Below are positions 46,392 through 54,058 of a stretch of DNA of 64,000 bases, in pieces. Below the pieces are notes generated by a model. That model saw nothing but the letters and a program-made list of their open reading frames with translations, made no database searches and was not told the origin of the DNA. The position numbers were made by a program, and so were the translations under genes. Numbering within the stretch: the stretch's first letter is position 1; every line of letters begins with the position of its first letter. Where the stretch lies: assembly GCA_965237635.1 (NCBI GenBank), contig CBDEFX010000001.1:124001-188000 (forward strand), given 5' to 3'. This DNA is from CBDEFX01 sp965237635 (GTDB lineage Bacteria; Chloroflexota; Dehalococcoidia; Lucifugimonadales; CAUZJF01).

Positions 46392-47489
46392 CTACTCTCG
46401 TACCACGAACTCCACGCAGACCGGCTTAGGCACGTGTGCCTCGTGTCCGGTGGCCGTCAGCCGCCCCGTCTCCTGGTCGATCCGAAAGACTACCACGTTG
46501 TTACTGTCCTGATTTGCCGACAACAGGAAGCGAGCTGTTGGGTCGATCGCCAGGTTCCACGGCCAGGCTCCCCCTGCGGGCTCGTATGCGACCGCGGTAA
46601 GCCGTCCGGTGTCCTGGTCAATGGCGAAGACGGCGATGCTGTCGTGGCCCCGGTTAGTCGTGTAAAGAAAATCGCCAGATGGCATGACCTGCACGTCGGC
46701 AGCGAAGTTCTCTCCGCTGTAACCCGGCGGCAGCGCAGAGATCGACTGGACCTCGGTGAGCGACCCTGCATCATGATCGAAGTCGAAGAGGGTTACGGTG
46801 CTGTCAAGCTCGTTCAGCAGATATGCATAGCGGCCGCCGGGATGAAATGTCAAGTGCCTTGGACCGGCCCCTGCCACAACTCCAGCCGAAGCAGGCTCCC
46901 CAGGCGTGAGTCTGCCATCTTCGGGATCGACGCGGTAAATCAACACCTTATCGATTCCCAGATCGGCCGCGAACGCGTAGCGTCCCGCCGAACCGAGCAC
47001 GGCAGAGTGCACGTGGGGCCCGTCTTGCCGTTCTTGATTGACGCTCGAACCCTCATGTTGGACCACATCACTGGCCGGCCGCAGGCGGCCGTCGCTTGCG
47101 ATCGGCAGCACCGCCACGCTGCCCGACTTGTAGTTGCCCACCAGCAGGTGCCGCCCTGTCCGGTCCAGGGTCACATAGCAGGGGAATACGCCACCGGACG
47201 GCTGCCGATTCAAGAAGGTGAGCCCGCCTGTTTCGGCGTCGATAGAGAAGGCGCTTACCGTTCCTTCGGGCCCGGTATCCGTCTCGTCGACACTGTTCGT
47301 CGCATACAGCCGCTGTCCGTGGTCACCGATCGCGAGGAAAAACGGGCTATACGCCTGTTTCGTCACACCGGCGGCCTCCAACGCCCCGGTGGAGAGGTCC
47401 ATTCGGAAGTGGTAGATCCCTTCGTCGGGGTCGTTCGTGAAGGTCCCGACGTAGAGGGACACCTGCCCGCCATATTGCTCCGTCGCCAA
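46392..47489 (-). CDS. Lactonase family beta-propeller (6-phosphogluconolactonase-like)
   Basis: A 365-residue protein of the seven-bladed lactonase family (PF10282 type). It shows SLYVGTFTNDPDEGIYHFRMD, FLAIGDHGQRLYATNS, GVFPCYVTLDRTGRHLLVGNYKSGSVAVLPI, DGPHVHSAVLGSAGRYAFAADLGIDKVLIYRVD, GAGPRHLTFHPGGRYAYLLNELDSTVTLFDF and GAWPWNLAIDPTARFLLSANQDSNNVVVF. The conserved His/Arg/Glu positions of this family (HVHS, GPRHLTFHP, NELDST) are kept. It hydrolyses a sugar lactone to the acid. It starts 4 bases after the SDR stop, so the two are co-transcribed. Confidence 0.9.
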   Translation of the reverse strand: MATEQYGGQVSLYVGTFTNDPDEGIYHFRMDLSTGALEAAGVTKQAYSPFFLAIGDHGQRLYATNSVDETDTGPEGTVSAFSIDAETGGLTFLNRQPSGGVFPCYVTLDRTGRHLLVGNYKSGSVAVLPIASDGRLRPASDVVQHEGSSVNQERQDGPHVHSAVLGSAGRYAFAADLGIDKVLIYRVDPEDGRLTPGEPASAGVVAGAGPRHLTFHPGGRYAYLLNELDSTVTLFDFDHDAGSLTEVQSISALPPGYSGENFAADVQVMPSGDFLYTTNRGHDSIAVFAIDQDTGRLTAVAYEPAGGAWPWNLAIDPTARFLLSANQDSNNVVVFRIDQETGRLTATGHEAHVPKPVCVEFVVRE

Positions 47490-47493
47490 CGCC

Positions 47494-48276
47494 TTAACCC
47501 TCGGCCTTCGCGGCTATCTCGGTAGACAGCGCGTAGATACCGGCGGTCAGGCCGCCGTCGACTATCAGGACCTGACCCGTGATCCAGGCGGCGTCCTCAG
47601 AGGCCAGGAACAGCGCCGGCTTCGCGATGTCCTCAGGTTCACCGATTCGACCGAGAGGGTACCATTTGGTCAGTCGCTCGAAGACATCGGGGTCCTCCTT
47701 GAGGACATCCCTCCAGATCGGCGTGCGCACCGTGCCCGGACAGATGGCGTTGACTCGCACTCCATCTCGCGCATGTCGGATCGCCAGATTCTGTGTAAGA
47801 TTGATGACCCCAGCCTTGGCGGCACTGTAAGCCTCCGAGGACAAGCCCAGGAGGCCGTTGACCGATGACATGTTGACCACTGCCCCGTGGCGGCGTTCGA
47901 CCATCTGAGGCAAGAGCGCCTTGCAACACAGGTAGACGCTCTTGAGTACGACACGCAGGTCGAGGTCCCAGGTCTCTTCGTCGACGTCGTCCCCGCTGTT
48001 CCATCCAGCGTTGTTGACCAGGATGTCCACGCGGCCGTGCGCCTCGAGCGCCTGTGCCGCCATCCGCTCGACCGGTTCGCGCCGGGACACATCGGTCTCG
48101 ATCGGCGTCGCGACGCCTCCGGCCGCGGTTATCAGCTCTGCCGTCTCCTGGGCCAGGTCTCCCCGAACGTCTGAAGGTATTACCGCGGCCCCTTCACTGG
48201 CAAAGATCTCGCAGATCGCCCGCCCTATGCCGGAGCCACCACCCGTCACCAATGCGATTTTGCCGTCCAGTCGCAT
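47494..48276 (-). CDS. Short-chain dehydrogenase/reductase
   Basis: A 260-residue classical SDR with GGAGG just before the ATG. TGGGSGIGRAICEIFASEG is the NAD(P) motif, Asp/Arg in SDVRGD suggests NAD preference, and NNAGWN, SSVNG with the catalytic Ser, and YSAAK with the Tyr/Lys pair are all present, unlike in the SDR at the left edge. It lies 12 bases after the DHDPS-type gene and 4 before the lactonase. In that setting oxidation of a sugar to its lactone is a reasonable guess. Confidence 0.92.
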   Translation of the reverse strand: MRLDGKIALVTGGGSGIGRAICEIFASEGAAVIPSDVRGDLAQETAELITAAGGVATPIETDVSRREPVERMAAQALEAHGRVDILVNNAGWNSGDDVDEETWDLDLRVVLKSVYLCCKALLPQMVERRHGAVVNMSSVNGLLGLSSEAYSAAKAGVINLTQNLAIRHARDGVRVNAICPGTVRTPIWRDVLKEDPDVFERLTKWYPLGRIGEPEDIAKPALFLASEDAAWITGQVLIVDGGLTAGIYALSTEIAAKAEG

Positions 48277-48288
48277 AAGGACCTCCGA

Positions 48289-49245
48289 TCAGGCAGCCTT
48301 GGGCAAGACCCCTGGGACACCGCACTGCGTGAGCATGTCCCGAACCTTCTCTCGAAACTGGTCCCGCACATCCCTCGTCGGCGGCCGGCAACGGCTGGAC
48401 CCGACGCCGACCAGCTCCATACACAGCTTGTCAAGGTATCCGTCGCCGGTTGTGTACTTGGTCATCTCCTCCCAGATCACGTAAAACGGCAGTAGAACGC
48501 GAACTGCCTCTCTCTCTGCCTCTTCGTACTTCTTGCTCTCTAGAAGAGCCCACAGCCGCGCTCCCCACTCGGGAAAGTAGTTGGCCGGATGGACCTCGAT
48601 CCCACGGGAGCCGAGTATGTGGCTGGTGATGTAGCTCCCGTGGTTGTCTATGATACTGAGCCGGTCTGCAAACTGGACGATCGCCCGCTGAAAAGACATA
48701 AACGAGGCGCTCGGGGCGGACCATTTCAGACCGACGACGTTCTGCAGCTCGACCAGCCTCTCTATGATCTCAAGCGACACGTTGCTGCTAGTCCAGAAGG
48801 TGTTGTACACGATGATGCCGACGTCGGCAGCCTCGGCGGCCGCCACGACGTATTCATAGAAGTCACCCTCGGTGGGAGCAAAGTAGTAAGGCGGCGAGAC
48901 CTGGATGTACTCTGCCCCAACGCGCTCCGCCGCCTTCGCCAGAGCGACGAGCTCGCGCGTGCTGGTGGTCTGTGCGCCGAAGACAACGGGAATCTTGCCA
49001 TCGGCCCCCTGCACCACGGCCTCTGCCACCGCCACCCGCTCGTCGAAGGTCATGGTCGAAAAGTCCCCGGCCGCGCCGCCGGCCAGCACAACCGCATTTC
49101 CGGTCCGTAACCCGCCGCCGAGCAGGAACCGTATATGTCCCTCGATGGCGGCGAAGTCGACTTCCAGGTCGTCGTCTCGGAACATCGTTGGAACTGTGAC
49201 GTAGCAGCCGGTTAGCCGTTCTCGGCGTGTTCGAGCGTCGGTCAT
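48289..49245 (-). CDS. DHDPS/N-acetylneuraminate lyase family aldolase
   Basis: A 318-residue (beta/alpha)8 class I aldolase of the DapA superfamily. VVLAGGAAGDFSTMTFDERVAVAEAVVQ replaces the usual GTTGE region. GAEYIQVSPPYYFAPTEGDFYEYV contains the barrel Tyr, IVYNTFW the second Tyr, and VVGLKWSAPS the Schiff-base Lys. Because GTTGE is changed to GGAAGD it is unlikely to be the lysine-pathway DapA. A 2-keto-3-deoxy-sugar-acid or related lyase is more likely. First gene of a three-gene operon with SDR and lactonase; GGGGG precedes the ATG. Confidence 0.9.
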   Translation of the reverse strand: MTDARTRRERLTGCYVTVPTMFRDDDLEVDFAAIEGHIRFLLGGGLRTGNAVVLAGGAAGDFSTMTFDERVAVAEAVVQGADGKIPVVFGAQTTSTRELVALAKAAERVGAEYIQVSPPYYFAPTEGDFYEYVVAAAEAADVGIIVYNTFWTSSNVSLEIIERLVELQNVVGLKWSAPSASFMSFQRAIVQFADRLSIIDNHGSYITSHILGSRGIEVHPANYFPEWGARLWALLESKKYEEAEREAVRVLLPFYVIWEEMTKYTTGDGYLDKLCMELVGVGSSRCRPPTRDVRDQFREKVRDMLTQCGVPGVLPKAA

Positions 49246-49554
49246 AAGAACCCCCTGTCGGTCTGTGGTATGGCAGCGTTAGAGTGCGTCTACCGGCTCA
49301 TGCCTCGACGATTGGGGTGAAGATTAGCACCGTGCTCTGACGCAGTCAAACCCATCGAGCCCTGTAAAATTGCTTGTCGACAGGGGGTGGTTACATAGGC
49401 CAGAGGCGGAGGAGGAATGAACAGGAACGAGTACTCGTGGACGAGGAAGTGCCTCTAAAAGGCAGGGTGTTTACAGGCGTGGCTTTACGCCAGCGAGAGT
49501 GGTCGGTGAACAGACCAAGTCGAGCACTCGAACTCCATCAGCGTGGGCCCGTGC
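49246..49554. other. Intergenic region
   Basis: About 310 bases. A strong GGAGGAGG ribosome site near 49410 precedes a 13-codon ORF (start at about 49417, MNRNEYSWTRKCL). It could be the remains of a gene or a leader, but nothing recognisable follows. Confidence 0.4.
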
Positions 49555-49787
49555 TTAGTAGGCTTTTTTGGCTTTGCCGGGGCCGCCGTAGGTCCCGAGA
49601 TCCCAGCTCCAGGGAAATGGAACGCCGCACTCCAGGCAACTGTCCGGTCTGAGCTCGACATCGTGCACCACATGCTTCGAGTCGAACTGGTATTCGGTAG
49701 CCAGCTTGACAGGATGTCCGTTCTTGCATTGACTTAACCGGGGATAGCCACATTTACCGCAGAAGTCCTCGGACTCCCTAAGCTCAT
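49555..49787 (-). pseudogene. Small zinc-ribbon protein (DUF2321-like) with a frameshift near its start
   Basis: On the minus strand one frame reads RESEDFCGKCGYPRLSQCKNGHPV, then CLECGVPFPWSWDLGTYGGPGKAKKAY and TAA at 49555. The CxxC pairs and the C-G-x-P-F-P-W ending resemble the zinc-ribbon proteins of the DUF2321 type. No start codon exists in this frame. An ATG at 49787 (MSL) is one base out of phase, so a single missing base after its third codon would restore a 77-residue protein. It is short and in no longer recognised frame, and could be an unpolished indel. Confidence 0.6.
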
Positions 49788-50258
49788 GCCCTTACATCCC
49801 TCCGCACCATGGCATTCTCGGTTTCCCTTTTGCCGTCAAATGGACGTAGGTGCCAGTGTGAATATACCTAAGTTATACGGAGCCGGCACGGGGTGTCAAG
49901 CCACGAGTGACGCGAAGCATCCTGCGGTGGGAGCGGCTTTGCACAAGAAGTGTCGAGTGGTGCGAGCCGCTCTTCGACGGGCTCAGGGCGAACGGTGGAT
50001 GAGGATATCCGTTCGTGGTGAGCTCCGACAGGAGTCGCGAGTCCTAATCGGACCTGTCGAACCACTGTCCCGGTTGCGACTTTAGGTGCAAAGAACCCGT
50101 CAAGGAGAGGAGAGGGCGGGTTTGAAACCCGCCCCTACGTAGGTTGGAAAGGCAGGCACGGTGGTTCGACGGGAACGAGCAGGACTCGCAATGACTTTAA
50201 GTGCAAAGCTATGGGAACTTACGGGAGACGCTGGAATCGGGCTCAGAATGTCGGAGCG
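49788..50258. other. Intergenic region with dispersed repeats
   Basis: About 470 bases without a supported gene. It contains a GTTCGTGGTGAGC and GACCTGTCGAACCACTG repeat run (49960-50090) related to the one at 43080-43190, and a GGGCGGGTTT palindrome at 50113-50138. The minus strand upstream of the response-regulator remnant is not relevant because that gene ends here. Confidence 0.55.
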
Positions 50259-50627
50259 TTACGGGTTGAGGCGGTCCGTTCTTTCGAGGGCATAGCGAAT
50301 CAGAGCGGCCTGAGAATCTAGACGCAGCTTTGTCATCAGCCTGGCTCTATGGGCTTCCACGGTACGCGAGCTGATCTCCAGACGGTCGGCGATCTGGCGA
50401 TTGCTAAGTCCCTCCGCGACCAGGTAAAGGACCTCGCGTTCGCGAAGCGTTAATGTTTCGTGCGGGTCCGTCGGTTCCTGGTCAGTCCGTGCCGGGGGTC
50501 CCTCGATAAACGCCTCGGGGAACGGAGATGTTACGTAACGGCCTCCGGCGACCGCCACCCGTATCGCCTTTTTGAGTTCTTCAGCCCCCGCACTCTTCAC
50601 GACGTAGGCTACTGCGCCACTCCTAAG
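50259..50627 (-). pseudogene. NarL/LuxR-type response regulator, C-terminal part only
   Basis: 122 residues from the IS edge. RSGAVAYVVKSAGAEELKKAIRVAVAGGRYV is the end of a receiver domain with the conserved Lys. A linker and a complete GerE/LuxR helix-turn-helix follow: LTLREREVLYLVAEGLSNRQIADRLEISSRTVEAHRARLMTKL. The first roughly 80-95 residues, including the phosphoacceptor Asp, are missing. They are not on the other side of the IS, which instead carries a small membrane protein start, so material was lost or moved. A 41-codon IS ORF reads in frame into this fragment. It would have been a partner for the histidine kinase at 52811 (inference). Confidence 0.88.
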
Positions 50628-52346
50628 CCCGAATCCACCGAAGGACACCGATGGACGGCGTGAGGAAAGCGGAAGGGGGGTGAGGGAGCTACAGGGGAAA
50701 TAGCCTGGGTTCCATTTGGGGTAGGGAGGTCGGCGGACGGTCTTCATCGCCGCACAGGGGCCCCTATGGCCGTCTGCGGGAGCTGCGATGCGCGGGATGG
50801 CGAGAGAATACGCAGCAGGGAACTCTCTCGGACCGGGCTGGCACGAGTCTGCGGGGATCTTCGGTTGTCCGGTGGGTGGGTCGGTCGCCGACGGTGCCGT
50901 CAGGCCGGGAGTGGAATGGCTCGCAGCCGGGCCAAGGCACGGCTGAACTTCTCAGCCCAAGGCCAGCGATCCGGAAGATGCAGGGTCAACCGGCGTGCCG
51001 AGCGGGTGAGCCGTCCGGCCAGGGAGAAGAACCGCCGCCGGAGGGTCTTGGTGGTGGCTATCCGCTCTCCCAGACCGATCCGCGCCGTCCAGCGGGCCAG
51101 GTTGTGGGCCATCGTCTGGACGGCCAGCCAGGCGCCGTTGGCGGCGAAGCGGCCCGAGGGGAGATGGTTCAGCCCGACGCCGTACTTGAGGTCGCGTATG
51201 GCATTCTCGATCTCGGCGTGGCGGCGATGGTCAGCCTCCAGTTCGAGCAACTCCCCGTCCCGGTCGGTGATGAAGCCATGATAGCTGTATCTGGCGAAGA
51301 GGGCCAGTTGGGAACCGGGCGTCGGCTTCACCCGCCGGACGATGAGCCGTACCGGCGCGGCGTCCGCCTCGGCCTGAAAGGGGGTGCAGGTGGTCTCGGC
51401 CACATCGGCGGCACCGTCCATCCAGTAAGGAATCGGCGTCCAGGCATCTTCGGGTATCGCCTCGATGAGATTGTGCAGGCTTTTGTGCTGGCGGATGGTG
51501 ATGGAGAAGCGGACATCCATCTTGCGGCAGACGGATACCACGCCATGAGTGTAGAACCCGCTGTCGGCCCGTAGCGTGAGTCGTCCGTCGGCCCCGGCGT
51601 AGCGCACCCGTCCCACCGTCTCCCGCAGGAAGTGGGCGGCGCCGCGGGCGGTGTTGGCCCGGCCCTCGCGCAGCCGGGACATCAGCACGTCTCCGGTGCC
51701 GGCGGCGATGGCCGGCAGCGGGTGGTAGCCCCGCTTGCCGGTATAGCCGTGGTGGCGGGCGCCCTCCTTGGCCAGTCCGTAGGTCTCGCAGATGGTGGAG
51801 TCCAGGTCAATGGTCAGGGGCCCGTCGCCGGGTCCCGCCCCGGCCTGCCAAGCCCGGGCCAGCAACTCGCGGCTCACCCGGTCGAGTTGACGGACGTGGC
51901 CCCACCGGAAGCTGCGCAGGAAGGTGCCCAGGGTGGATGGCGCCTTGACCGTGCCGCCCAGGGTGCAGGCCGTCCCCCCGGTGCGCAACACATCGGCGTC
52001 GTCAATGCAGTCGCCCCCAGCCAGCGCAGACGCCACCAGCGTCATCATCTTGTCGCTCGTGTTCGCCCGCCCCGGGGCATCGCCCAGGTCGAGGCGCTGC
52101 CGGACGAGTTCGGGCAGGCCGAGGTGCCGCGCCAGGGTGGCCGGAAGGAGCAGCCCGGCATTGGCCACCAAGCGGCGGTCGTCGAAGGTGATTTGGATCC
52201 GGTCGGGGTGGTTGCGTGGCAGCATCTACTGGGTGCTCCTTTTCCGGGGCCGTTTTTTTGCTACAAAACCATTATCCCAGAAGCACAGGAGCACCTTCTT
52301 GCCGCCTCAGGACGCTAACCCGACGCCCTCCTTCGGTGGATTCGGG
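50628..52346 (-). mobile_element. IS1380-family insertion sequence, copy 5, with non-matching flanks
   Basis: 1719 bases with the 18-bp inverted ends. The flanks are CTAAG (50623-50627) and CTTAG (52347-52351), not a clean direct repeat, and the two flanks encode parts of unrelated genes. This points to a rearrangement after insertion rather than a simple insertion. Confidence 0.92.
50900..52225 (-). CDS. IS1380-family transposase, full length
   Basis: 441 residues with complete DDE core. It differs from the others by ALFARYSYHG instead of AKYSYHG. It has the same promoter and ribosome site as the other copies. Confidence 0.95.
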   Translation of the reverse strand: MLPRNHPDRIQITFDDRRLVANAGLLLPATLARHLGLPELVRQRLDLGDAPGRANTSDKMMTLVASALAGGDCIDDADVLRTGGTACTLGGTVKAPSTLGTFLRSFRWGHVRQLDRVSRELLARAWQAGAGPGDGPLTIDLDSTICETYGLAKEGARHHGYTGKRGYHPLPAIAAGTGDVLMSRLREGRANTARGAAHFLRETVGRVRYAGADGRLTLRADSGFYTHGVVSVCRKMDVRFSITIRQHKSLHNLIEAIPEDAWTPIPYWMDGAADVAETTCTPFQAEADAAPVRLIVRRVKPTPGSQLALFARYSYHGFITDRDGELLELEADHRRHAEIENAIRDLKYGVGLNHLPSGRFAANGAWLAVQTMAHNLARWTARIGLGERIATTKTLRRRFFSLAGRLTRSARRLTLHLPDRWPWAEKFSRALARLRAIPLPA

Positions 52347-52414
52347 CTTAGGAGTAGGCCCATTACGACGAGTGTCATGCCCGCCGCAACGAAGATGTAG
52401 CCTCTTTGGCTCAA
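52347..52414 (-). pseudogene. 5' end of a small membrane protein gene truncated by IS1380 copy 5
   Basis: From a TTG at 52414 the minus strand encodes MSQRGYIFVAAGMTLVVMGLLL, a hydrophobic helix, and then runs into IS sequence. GGTGGAG lies about 12 bases before the TTG. Its downstream part is not seen anywhere in the window. Confidence 0.45.
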
Positions 52415-52432
52415 GAAGCGCTCAACTCCACC

Positions 52433-52507
52433 TCACCACCACAGGTAAAAGGCTAAGGCACCTACTATCAGAGTCAGCGCACCGTCAATGAACTGCTCAG
52501 AAGTCAT
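52433..52507 (-). CDS. Possible 24-residue membrane microprotein
   Basis: ATG at 52507 to TGA at 52433 encodes a 24-residue peptide that opens MTSEQFIDGALT and ends with a single hydrophobic helix closing on FYLWW. GGGGTG precedes the start, within an ACACCCC...GGGGTGT palindrome. Its stop is 19 bases before the truncated membrane gene. Short length makes chance occurrence possible. Confidence 0.35.
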   Translation of the reverse strand: MTSEQFIDGALTLIVGALAFYLWW

Positions 52508-52810
52508 CTGGACACCCCGACTACCCGGGGTGTTACGCGACTTAGAGTAGGCCAAACCGGCCGAAGCCACAATAGCCAAATCAGGTCCCGACGCCTAGGG
52601 GATTACGAAGCGCGAAGTCGCGGGAACTACGGCCTCGGCAGATCTTCTCAGACCCAGTAAGAGTGAGGGGGTTGCTCCAATATGGCCAAACCCTATAGTC
52701 ACCCCGAGGTAGCGTCAACTATGAAAACTCTAGTCTGAGCTAGAGGAATCAATAGTCCCTACTGGGCCTGCATCCGCGTGTAGCATCGAAGGTCCCCTAT
52801 TGGTTGAGGA
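52508..52810. other. Intergenic region
   Basis: About 300 bases between the histidine kinase and the microprotein candidate. Apart from the ACACCCC palindrome at 52512-52533 nothing is recognised. Confidence 0.5.
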
Positions 52811-53929
52811 TCAAGTTGCCTTATCGTCATTCGTTTCCCCTGGCTGGACGGACAACTGGCCCATTTCGACCCCATCCCCATCTGAGGGTACAGTCGGTAT
52901 CGTGAAGAAGAGTCTGGAGCCCTTGTTCAGCTCGCTATCCGCCCATACTTCGCCTCTCATGAGTCCTACTAGACCCTTCACGACACTCAGGCCCAGACCG
53001 GTTCCTTTGATGCTTTCCGTCTCAGGCCTGCGGACCCGAAAAAGGCTGCCAAACAGCTGTGCCTGGTCCTCAGGGGCAATTCCAATCCCTTGGTCAGCTA
53101 CCTCGACTACAACGCGTTCTCGGGCGGGCTCGTGACGCGCCGAAATCATTATGGACCCACCATCAGGACTGTACTTGACGGCATTAGTGACCAGGTTCAT
53201 CAGTACCTGTGTGGTCTTCTCACGGTCCGCCCAGATCTCTGGGGTGTCGGGAACGACGTCCACCTGGAACGTGTGCCCGTCCGCTCCCGGCTTGATTCCC
53301 GACAGCACCTCTTCGATGAGGGTGTCCAATCGAAGGTACTCGAGGTTGAGGGCGAGTTTGCCCGTCTGGATCCGGGACAGATCGAGCATGTCGTCTACGA
53401 TGGACGAGAGGACCTCACCGTTTTGGTGAATCCTACTAAGCCAGTCCTGGCGCGTCGCGTCGGGTGTGTCTCGGTTGCTGAGAAGCAGCTCAGAAAAACC
53501 CATTATGGCGGTCATCGGGGTCCGGAGCTCATGCGAAGCGATTGACACGAACGTCTCCCGGCGGTCTTGTAGCTCCCTGGCCTCTGCTATACGCGCCTCC
53601 AGCTGGCCTCGCTGCCAGACTATCGTTTTCCACCCCTCCCACACCATATACACCAGCGTTCCGTAAAGGTAGATGAAACTCCCTACGATGGCCCCCAAGG
53701 TTATCCACCTGAGATTGCTGACCTGTCTGCTTAGACTTGGAATCGAGAATGGGTCAGACGGCTCGATGGCCTCACCCGCGGCAATCGCCTCGCCGTGCTC
53801 TTTCAGTAGGCTGACGTTGCGACTGAGGCTCCCAAAGAGAACTAGAGAGACGACCACGGCGAGGACTACCATGATCACAAGAGTGACAACCGAAAACTGC
53901 GCGAGCAGGTTGTCTTTGAAACCGCTCAT
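52811..53929 (-). CDS. Membrane-bound sensor histidine kinase
   Basis: A 372-residue protein with two membrane helices (about residues 14-32 and 73-95) enclosing a short extracytoplasmic loop. A coiled-coil-like linker follows, then HisKA with FVSIASHELRTPMTAIMGFSELL (phospho-His in SHELRTP). The ATP-binding HATPase domain shows N-box LMNLVTNAVKYSPDG, G1 VADQGIGIAPEDQ and G2 GTGLGLSVVKGLV. It autophosphorylates on His and passes the phosphate to a response regulator. The nearest regulator is the headless remnant at 50259, so the pair may now be non-functional. Confidence 0.93.
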   Translation of the reverse strand: MSGFKDNLLAQFSVVTLVIMVVLAVVVSLVLFGSLSRNVSLLKEHGEAIAAGEAIEPSDPFSIPSLSRQVSNLRWITLGAIVGSFIYLYGTLVYMVWEGWKTIVWQRGQLEARIAEARELQDRRETFVSIASHELRTPMTAIMGFSELLLSNRDTPDATRQDWLSRIHQNGEVLSSIVDDMLDLSRIQTGKLALNLEYLRLDTLIEEVLSGIKPGADGHTFQVDVVPDTPEIWADREKTTQVLMNLVTNAVKYSPDGGSIMISARHEPARERVVVEVADQGIGIAPEDQAQLFGSLFRVRRPETESIKGTGLGLSVVKGLVGLMRGEVWADSELNKGSRLFFTIPTVPSDGDGVEMGQLSVQPGETNDDKAT

Positions 53930-54058
53930 CTTCAGGCCTGAGATCTGCGTTCGATCCCGCCCATCCTCATCCGAGCCCCTCTAATCCACTTCAGCGCCGG
54001 TTCGCCACCTAGGAAAACAGTGTATCCGAACGGGTATTACCGTCAACCCCCTCGGAAC

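Noticed and set aside
49374..49652. 92-codon plus-strand frame
   Set aside because: Antisense to the zinc-ribbon remnant, with no family features.
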